Below are positions 59,048-64,000 of a DNA stretch of 64,000 nucleotides, one piece after another (the first letter of the stretch is position 1; every line of letters begins with the position of its first letter). The notes beneath the pieces were generated by a model. It made no database searches. It saw nothing but the letters and a program-made list of their open reading frames with translations, and had not been told where the DNA came from. The position numbers were made by a program, and so were the translations under genes. This stretch comes from Microlunatus speluncae (lineage in GTDB: Bacteria > Actinomycetota > Actinomycetes > Propionibacteriales > Propionibacteriaceae), in the NCBI RefSeq assembly GCF_009299835.1, contig NZ_VKCZ01000002.1, forward strand, positions 124,001-188,000, in the 5' to 3' direction.

Positions 59048-60022
59048 ATGACCGACACCTCCACCACGGCCGGGGTCCGCGTTCGCGGGTTCCGGGCCGG
59101 CGACGGACCCCTGCTGGCCGAGAGCTGGACCCGGGCGGCGCCCGGGGATCCGATCAGCTATCAGAGATTCCGCGACCTGGTGCTGCTGGACCGCAACTTC
59201 GATCCGGCGGGGCTGCAGGTGGCCGAGGTCGACGGGGTGCCGGTCGGCGCGGCGTACGCGGTCCGCCGGCTGATTCCCGAGGCCGGATCGGATCTGCAGC
59301 CGGAGACCGGCTGGATCGGCTTCTTCTTCGTCGATCCGCGGGCCCAGCGGCGCGGGATCGGCCGGGCGTTGATCACCGCGGCGCTGGACTGGTTGCGGGG
59401 CCAGGGCTGCCGGACCGTCTTCTTCTCCCCCACCACGCCGAACTACTTCCTGCCCGGCCTGGACGCCGACCGCTATCCGGCCGCCGACACACTGCTCCGC
59501 GAGCTCGGCTTCGAGACCCATTACCAGGCGGTTGCCATGGACCGGAGCCTGAACGACTACGCGCTGCCGAACGACGTCCGTGATCAACTCGACCGGCTCG
59601 CGGCCGACGGCTACCGGTTCGGCAGCCCGACCTCGGACGAGCTTCCGAGCTTGATCACCATCGCCGGAGAGGCGTTCAACGCCGACTGGGCCCGGGGCAT
59701 CAGGGAGGCCGTGATCGGCGGATTGCCGCTGGACCGGATCGTCGCCGTCTTCGATCCGGCCGGCGAGCCGCTCGGCTGGGCCATGCACGGCACCTACGAG
59801 CAGGTGCCGGAGCGGTTCGGGCCGTTCGGCGTGCTGCCGACGAAGCGCGGGCTCGGCCTGGGCAAGATGCTGCTACACCTCACCCTGGAACGGATGCGGG
59901 CGGCCGGCTGCCACAGCGCCTGGTTCCTCTGGACCGACACCAAGTCGGCGGCCGGGCAGCTCTATCTGAAGACCGGCTTCACCGTCACCCGGACGTTCAC
60001 GATCATGAAGACGGGGCTCTGA
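59048..60022 (+). CDS. double-GNAT N-acetyltransferase
   Basis: Protein of 324 residues with two GNAT-like domains. First (~1-170): VRGFRAGDGPLLAESWTRAAP, VAEVDGVPVGAAYAVRR, GFFFVDPRAQRRGIGRALITAALDWLRGQG with a full acetyl-CoA loop. Second (~190-320): ITIAGEAFNADWARGI, VFDPAGEPLGWAMHG, RFGPFGVLPTKRGLGLGKMLLHLTLERMRAAG and FLWTDTKSAAGQLYLKTGFTVTRTF. ATG 59048 is chosen over ATG 59021. It is followed two bases later by a PIG-L deacetylase gene; an acetylation/deacetylation pair on an amino sugar is conceivable. Confidence 0.87.
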   Translation: MTDTSTTAGVRVRGFRAGDGPLLAESWTRAAPGDPISYQRFRDLVLLDRNFDPAGLQVAEVDGVPVGAAYAVRRLIPEAGSDLQPETGWIGFFFVDPRAQRRGIGRALITAALDWLRGQGCRTVFFSPTTPNYFLPGLDADRYPAADTLLRELGFETHYQAVAMDRSLNDYALPNDVRDQLDRLAADGYRFGSPTSDELPSLITIAGEAFNADWARGIREAVIGGLPLDRIVAVFDPAGEPLGWAMHGTYEQVPERFGPFGVLPTKRGLGLGKMLLHLTLERMRAAGCHSAWFLWTDTKSAAGQLYLKTGFTVTRTFTIMKTGL

Positions 60023-60024
60023 TC

Positions 60025-60714
60025 ATGACCAACACCGTGCTGGCCGTCGGCGGCCACATCGGCGACATGGACCTCACCGCGGGCCCGACGCTGGCCAAGG
60101 TGACCGGCGACGGCGGCCGGGCCATCATCGTCGCGCTGACGTACGGCGAACGGGGTCACCCCAAGCTGTCGCCGGCGGAATACCAAGATCAGAAGGTGGC
60201 CGAGGGCCGGTCCTTCGCCGAGCAGATCGGGGCCGAGTTCCACGTCTTCGACTACAGCGACGGCTTCCTGCCCAACGACGACGAGGTGGCCCGGCAGCTG
60301 GAGACGCTGATCCGCGATACCAAGCCGGACACGCTGATCGCGCACTGGAAGCACAGCATCCATCGTGATCATGAACACGCCTCGGCGATCGCCGAGCGAG
60401 CGCGGTTCCTGGCCTCGCTGCCCAGTGATCATGAGCTGCCCCGGCACGGGATCAGACGATTCCTCTACGCCGAGAACTGGGAGGACGCCGAGGGCTACGC
60501 GCCCAATGTCTCGGTGCCGATCCCGGACGAGGCGTTCGAGCGCTGGCGGACGGCGATCTCCGGGCAGGCGTTCGCGCGCGGCGAGACGTACGGCTTCCGC
60601 TACATCGACTACTACACGGCCTTGATGACGGTGCGCGGCTGTCTGGCTGGGCACGCGCGGGCGGCCGGCTTCCGGCGCCCCGAATCCGGCAGTCAGGTGC
60701 TGACCGAGCTCTAG
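60025..60714 (+). CDS. PIG-L family deacetylase-like protein
   Basis: LmbE/PIG-L fold protein of 229 residues. The usual AHPDD metal motif reads GGHIGDMDLTAG, retaining His and Asp; HRDHEHA supplies the second H-x-x-D-H-type site. Family members deacetylate N-acetyl-glucosaminyl substrates (mycothiol pathway MshB, Mca). The divergent first motif suggests a subgroup with another substrate, perhaps muropeptide sugars given nearby murQ/namZ. Encoded two bases after the double-GNAT gene. Confidence 0.83.
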   Translation: MTNTVLAVGGHIGDMDLTAGPTLAKVTGDGGRAIIVALTYGERGHPKLSPAEYQDQKVAEGRSFAEQIGAEFHVFDYSDGFLPNDDEVARQLETLIRDTKPDTLIAHWKHSIHRDHEHASAIAERARFLASLPSDHELPRHGIRRFLYAENWEDAEGYAPNVSVPIPDEAFERWRTAISGQAFARGETYGFRYIDYYTALMTVRGCLAGHARAAGFRRPESGSQVLTEL

Positions 60715-60720
60715 CGCCGA

Positions 60721-61191
60721 TCAACTCCCGGCGGGGTCCGGGGGCGAGCCAGGCCCGCTCAGGATGTCGATGTCGGTCGCGCGCATCGGCTGGCCGCAGC
60801 CGGAACAGCGCAGTTCGACGTGGCTGATCTCGCCGCAGGCGTGGTGCCGGTACAACACCGGCGGGCCGGCTTCGCCGGCGGTCCAGCGGTCACCCCACCG
60901 CACCATCACCAGCAGCAGGTCGCACAGTTCGGTGCCCTTGACGGTGAGCACGTACTCCTGCCGCAGCGGGCGCTGCGAGTAGGCGCGCCGTTCCAGCACG
61001 CCGTTGTCGACCAGCCAGTTCAGCCGTTCGGTCAGCACCTTGCGCGAGATCCCGAGATCCTCCTGCAACTGGGCGAACCGGGTCATCCCGACGTAGACGT
61101 CGCGCAGGATCAGCGGCGACCACGGCTCGCCGATGACGTCCAGGGTGCGGGCGATCGAGCAGGCCATCTCACCGAAGTTGGTGCGCTGCAT
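60721..61191 (-). CDS. HxlR-family winged-helix regulator
   Basis: Transcription factor of 156 residues. The HxlR domain is clear: CSIARTLDVIGEPWSPLILRDVYVGMTRFAQLQEDLGISRKVLTERLNWLVDNGVLERRAYSQRPLRQEYVLTVKG. The C-terminal ~50 residues contain HHACGEISHVELRCSGCG, a possible zinc site or redox switch. Divergent from the DUF899 gene with a palindrome between them, so it probably represses that gene and itself. Confidence 0.9.
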   Translation of the reverse strand: MQRTNFGEMACSIARTLDVIGEPWSPLILRDVYVGMTRFAQLQEDLGISRKVLTERLNWLVDNGVLERRAYSQRPLRQEYVLTVKGTELCDLLLVMVRWGDRWTAGEAGPPVLYRHHACGEISHVELRCSGCGQPMRATDIDILSGPGSPPDPAGS

Positions 61192-61211
61192 CCTCGGATC
61201 CTAGCGCAGTA

Positions 61212-61228
61212 GGTTCCCTTAAGGAACC
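61212..61228. promoter_or_regulatory. candidate HxlR operator
   Basis: GGTTCCCTTAAGGAACC, an almost perfect 17-bp palindrome (GGTTCC/GGAACC arms around CTTAA), centred in the 86-bp gap between hxlR-like and DUF899 starts. Confidence 0.65.
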
Positions 61229-61277
61229 GTCTTTGCTACCGTCGAAGGACGTGAACCTCCGAGGGAAGGAACCGTTG

Positions 61278-61931
61278 ATGGCTCGCCCACAGGTCGTGAC
61301 CGCCGAGCAGTGGCAGACCGAACGCGACGCGCTGCTGGTCAAGGAGAAGGAGCACACCCGGGCGCTCGACGCGCTGGCCGCCGAGCGCCGCCGGCTGCCG
61401 ATGGTCCGGCTCCGCATCGACTACGAGTTCACCGCCCCGGACGGCCGTACGGTGGGCCTGACCGACCTGTTCGCCGGCCGCCGGCAACTGGTGATCTATC
61501 ACGTGATGATGGCGCCCGGGCAGGACTGGATCTGCGACGGCTGTGCCTCCTGGACCGACAACGTCGGCGACCAGTCCCACCTCAACGCCCGCGACACCGG
61601 CCTGATCCTGATGGCGCCGGCCCCGCAGGACGAGATCGAGGTGGTCCGGCGGCGGTTCGGGTGGACCGTGCCCTGGTTCTCCTCCGGCGGCAGCGACTTC
61701 GACGCCGACCTCGGCATCGGCCCCGGCTTCGGGCTGAGCGTGCTGCTCCGCGACGGCGACGAGGTGTTCCGCTCCTATTACACCGACGGCCGCGGCGTGG
61801 ACCGGCTGCGGCTGGACCTCAACCTGCTCGACCTGACCCCGTACGGCCGGCAGGAGGAATGGGAGGACTCGCCCGACGGCTGGCCGCAGACTCCCACCAT
61901 GGCGTGGATGCGCCTCCGCGACGAATACTGA
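61278..61931 (+). CDS. DUF899 thioredoxin-like protein
   Basis: A 217-residue protein of the DUF899 family: VVTAEQWQTERDALLVKEKEHTRALDALAAERRRLPMV at the N-terminus, FTAPDGRTVGLTDLFAGRRQLVIYHVMMAPGQDWICDGCASWTDN with a C-x-x-C site, then PWFSSGGSDFDADLG and SVLLRDGDEVFRSYYTDGRG. These have a thioredoxin-like fold and are assumed oxidoreductases. GAGGGAAGGA precedes ATG 61278. Likely under control of the divergent HxlR regulator. Confidence 0.88.
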   Translation: MARPQVVTAEQWQTERDALLVKEKEHTRALDALAAERRRLPMVRLRIDYEFTAPDGRTVGLTDLFAGRRQLVIYHVMMAPGQDWICDGCASWTDNVGDQSHLNARDTGLILMAPAPQDEIEVVRRRFGWTVPWFSSGGSDFDADLGIGPGFGLSVLLRDGDEVFRSYYTDGRGVDRLRLDLNLLDLTPYGRQEEWEDSPDGWPQTPTMAWMRLRDEY

Positions 61932-61973
61932 CCGGGCCACCGAGACCACCGCCTCGACCGGTCCACACCCCCC

Positions 61974-62223
61974 CTCGCCCCACCTTGTGCGGCCTCGCGC
62001 CGGCAACAGGTGGGGCGAAGCACGAGCACGTGGGGCGAAGCAGCCGAAGAGCGACCGCACCACCTCACAAGCGGCCCGCACCGCGGGCCGGGCGAATCCG
62101 CCGGCGGGAAGGTCGAACGCGCCGCCCGCATCCGACTCGCCCGATGCCCACCCTCGCCCCACCGAGCGCGGCTCCGCGCCCACCACAGATGCCCCGAAGC
62201 ATGAGTACGCGGCGCGAAGCCGG
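61974..62223. repeat. pair of diverged ~70-bp direct repeats in a 313-bp gap
   Basis: 61974-62043 and 62153-62223 align along their length: CTCGCCCCACC, GCGGC-CGCGCC, ACAG-TG, CGAAGCA-GAG-ACG-GG-GCGAAGC. Spacing 179 bases. No gene is supported between 61932 and 62244. Confidence 0.65.
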
Positions 62224-62244
62224 CAGCGACCCGGCCGGTTGGTG

Positions 62245-63156
62245 TCAGTGGCGCTTGCTGGTGTGCCGGGAACGAACGACCGCGTACGTGCTCTCCAGGG
62301 CCTCGATCGCCGTGTCGTAGTAGCGCTGGGCGACCCCGGCGAACAGGCAGTCGACCAGGGCCAGCTGGGCGATCCGGCTGGACATGGCGCCGGACCGGAA
62401 GGTGGTCTCCCGAGCCGCGGTGATCAAGAGGTGATCGGCCGCCTCGCCGATCGGTGAACCGCGGAAGTTGGTGATCGCGACAGTCGTCGCGCCCCGCCGC
62501 CGGGCCACGCCCAGCATGTCGATCGTGTCGACGGTGGTCCCGGTGTGCGAGATGCCGACGGCGACGTCGCCCTGGTTGAGCACCGCAGCCGAGGTCAGCG
62601 CCTGGTGCGGATCGGGCCAGATGAAGGAGATCAGGCCGATCCGGTGCAGCTTCTGGTGCAGGTCGTGGCCGACCAGGGCACTGGCACCGGCACCGTAGAT
62701 GTCGATCCGGCCGGCCTTGGCAACGGCCTCGACGGCGGCCTCGAGCTCGGTCAGGTCCAACGCCGCGGCGGTCTCCTCGATCGCCCGGGCGTCGGCATGG
62801 GTGATCTTACGCACCACGTCGGAGAGCGAGTCGGTGGCACTGATCGTGCCGGTGATCGGGCCGTCGCCGTTCTGGCCGGACTCCTCCCACTGCGCCGCCC
62901 GGGCCAGCGCGATCCGCAACTCGGGGTAGCCGGCCAGGCCCAGCGCGCGGCAGAACCGCAGCACCGTGGTCTCGGACGTCTCGCATTGCCGGGCCACCGC
63001 CGTGATCGAACTCTCCGACACCGCGGCCGGGTCAGCCAGCACGGCCTCCGCGACGCGTTGCTCGGCGGGCCGCAAATTAGGCAGCACCCCTCGGACGCGG
63101 ATCAGGATCGAGCCAGGGCGCCGGGTTTCGGCCGGGCCATTCGTCGTCGTCGGCAT
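62245..63156 (-). CDS. RpiR/MurR-family transcriptional regulator
   Basis: Regulator of 303 residues. N-terminal HTH_6: LPNLRPAEQRVAEAVLADPAAVSESSITAVARQCETSETTVLRFCRALGLAGYPELRIALAR; C-terminal SIS sugar-phosphate domain (~125-285): RIDIYGAGASALVGHDLHQKLHRIG, VAVGISHTGTTVDTIDMLGVARRRGATTVAITNFRGSPIGEAADHLLITA. Such regulators sense MurNAc-6-P or related sugar phosphates; murQ and namZ about 5 kb away are likely targets. GAAGAGGG precedes ATG 63156. Confidence 0.92.
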   Translation of the reverse strand: MPTTTNGPAETRRPGSILIRVRGVLPNLRPAEQRVAEAVLADPAAVSESSITAVARQCETSETTVLRFCRALGLAGYPELRIALARAAQWEESGQNGDGPITGTISATDSLSDVVRKITHADARAIEETAAALDLTELEAAVEAVAKAGRIDIYGAGASALVGHDLHQKLHRIGLISFIWPDPHQALTSAAVLNQGDVAVGISHTGTTVDTIDMLGVARRRGATTVAITNFRGSPIGEAADHLLITAARETTFRSGAMSSRIAQLALVDCLFAGVAQRYYDTAIEALESTYAVVRSRHTSKRH

Positions 63157-63181
63157 GTGTCCCTCTTCACTCGGTCGATAC

Positions 63182-63202
63182 CAAAGGGGGTGGCCCCCTT
63201 TG
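63182..63202. promoter_or_regulatory. perfect palindrome in rpiR-like promoter region
   Basis: CAAAGGGGG-TGG-CCCCCTTTG, 9-bp arms, 26 bases upstream of the regulator start. Possible operator for autoregulation, or a leader hairpin. Confidence 0.5.
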
Positions 63203-63313
63203 AATCCCCCGCGTCGCGCCGCGAACCAACGCGGCACCCTAGTCTGCTGCTCCTGAGGCGAGCCTACCGAGCGCGGCCCCCGCGCGCTGGGAAGCCCGCC
63301 AGGAGGGAGCGCG

Positions 63314-63943
63314 ATGTCGACTTCCGACCCCGCGGCGCCGGTCGTGCTGCTGCACGGCGGGATCTGGGCCGAGCTGGACGCCGAGCGTTTCTGGCATCGC
63401 CCGGGAATCAGCGCGGGCCTGACGGCCGCCGGCTTCCAGGTCGCGGCCCCGGATCGGCCCGCGCGGCCGGAGAGTTGGCGGACGGAGGCCCGGGCCCTCG
63501 CCGGACTGCTGCCCGACCGGAGGGCGGTGGTCGTCGCCGGATCCAACGGCTGCTCCGCGGCGGTACGGCTCGCGCTCGACACCCCCGACGCAGTCGGCCG
63601 GCTCGTCCTGGCCTGGCCGGCGACCGCGGGCGACCCGGCCGTCGACGCCGGCACCAGGAACCGGCTGACCCGCCTCGGCGCCCCGGAGCGGGTGGTCGGG
63701 GACCTCCTCGCCGGCGAAACCCTGCGCGGCATCGCCGATGCCGAGCTGGCCACGCTCTACGTCCCGGTCGCGGTGATCGGGTCGATCCCCGACAATCCGG
63801 CGCACCAACGGCGGACCGTCGACGCGCTGCTCCGGCTGGTGCCCGGGGCCAGGGAATCGGCCGGATCGCCGGAGCCGCCGCGGCCCGAGTTCCCGCCCCA
63901 CCGGGACCGCTTCGTCGCCGCGTTGATCGCCCTGATATCTTGA
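63314..63943 (+). CDS. alpha/beta-hydrolase fold protein
   Basis: A 209-residue protein: VVLLHGGIWAELDAERFW with oxyanion HGG, VAAPDRPARPES, then the nucleophile elbow region AVVVAGSNGCSAAVRLALDTPDAVGRLVLAWPATAG, VPVAVIGSIPDNPAHQRRTVDAL and a C-terminal HRDRFVAALIALI. The elbow reads G-S-N-G-C, not the usual G-x-S-x-G, so the catalytic serine may be shifted or absent. Substrate unknown. Its last codons overlap a palindromic operator for the next gene. Confidence 0.8.
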   Translation: MSTSDPAAPVVLLHGGIWAELDAERFWHRPGISAGLTAAGFQVAAPDRPARPESWRTEARALAGLLPDRRAVVVAGSNGCSAAVRLALDTPDAVGRLVLAWPATAGDPAVDAGTRNRLTRLGAPERVVGDLLAGETLRGIADAELATLYVPVAVIGSIPDNPAHQRRTVDALLRLVPGARESAGSPEPPRPEFPPHRDRFVAALIALIS

Positions 63944-63953
63944 TGTCAAGATA
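63936..63953. promoter_or_regulatory. MarR-type palindrome before the last gene
   Basis: TATCTTGA-TG-TCAAGATA, a perfect 8-bp dyad, AT-rich, 24 bases before the start at 63977. TCTTGA-N2-TCAAGA dyads are typical of MarR-family sites; in Streptomyces the MarR protein TamR controls a trans-aconitate methyltransferase gene. Confidence 0.6.
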
Positions 63954-63976
63954 ACTTCGTGATCAAGGAGTACACG

Positions 63977-64000
63977 ATGCCGACCTGGGATCCCGCTGTC
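63977..64000 (+). CDS. probable trans-aconitate 2-methyltransferase, first eight codons
   Basis: Only MPTWDPAV is visible before the window ends. This matches the usual N-terminus of trans-aconitate methyltransferase (M-x-T-W-D-P-x-x-Y), which methylates and detoxifies trans-aconitate. AAGGAG lies eight bases before ATG 63977, and a MarR-type palindrome lies upstream, as for Streptomyces tam. Eight codons cannot prove identity. Confidence 0.55.

Overview
The window is 64 kb of very GC-rich, densely packed chromosome from a high-GC Gram-positive bacterium (Actinomycetota). Evidence for this is the moeZ / tetR / DUF3107 / ferritin-like / DEAD-box helicase neighbourhood also known from mycobacteria, a PknG-GlnX-GlnH signalling cassette, an ImuA'/ImuB/DnaE2 mutasome with an actinobacterial SOS box (TCGAAC-N4-GTTCGA), DinB/DUF664 proteins, and many ATGA/GTGA start-stop overlaps. 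A Propionibacteriales (Microlunatus-like) source is my guess from gene style only. No rRNA, tRNA, CRISPR array, transposase or phage gene was recognised.

Layout. 1-1.3 kb: 3' part of moeZ (-) and a TetR regulator. 1.4-3.6 kb: DinB-like protein, GNAT, secreted sialidase-like protein. 3.6-4.3 kb: gene-free stretch filled by a ~417-bp imperfect palindrome. 4.3-6.3 kb: a PLP enzyme and DUF364 pair (-) with a Zur-like operator at the first start codon. 6.4-19.4 kb: the centrepiece, ten co-directional and mostly overlapping genes: TelA, unknown, CbxX-type AAA ATPase, GlnX-like sensor, GlnH-like lipoprotein, coiled-coil protein, PknG-type kinase, PP2C phosphatase, VWA protein, FHA protein. 20-20.3 kb: DUF3107. 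20.4-27.3 kb: a receiver-only protein, a four-gene ABC export operon (-) and a divergent response regulator/histidine kinase pair with shared candidate operators. 27.3-31.1 kb: apiosidase-like hydrolase, ferritin-like protein, DEAD-box helicase. 31.1-31.9 kb: repeat-rich non-coding DNA. 31.9-38.4 kb: NUDIX, ABC-2 transporter, LolA/RseB-like protein, three tandem DUF998 membrane proteins. 38.2-44.7 kb: dnaE2, a second long palindrome, imuB, imuA' and SOS box. 44.8-54.8 kb: SDR, Tat-exported beta-helix protein, CobW GTPase plus a MraY-type transferase, DinB protein, RND permease with a coiled-coil insert, small unknown. 54.9-64 kb: HNH nuclease, MurQ and NamZ (divergent), methyltransferase, double GNAT, PIG-L deacetylase, HxlR/DUF899 pair, RpiR regulator, hydrolase and the first codons of a probable trans-aconitate methyltransferase.

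How the genes may work together. In the central operon an extracytoplasmic amino-acid-binding lipoprotein and a four-helix membrane protein are placed to signal to a soluble kinase, with a phosphatase, FHA reader, VWA protein, AAA ATPase and TelA protein added; kinase, phosphatase and FHA protein share the same kind of small zinc ribbons. MurQ, NamZ, the RpiR regulator and possibly the PIG-L deacetylase suggest muropeptide salvage. ImuA'/ImuB/DnaE2 is the damage-induced translesion system. The two-component system probably controls the adjacent exporter. The window also carries several dispersed small repeats: a structured ~60-bp intergenic family (four copies), at least nine copies of a ~19-bp semi-palindrome (one inside dnaE2), two very long palindromes and a 104-bp tandem repeat.
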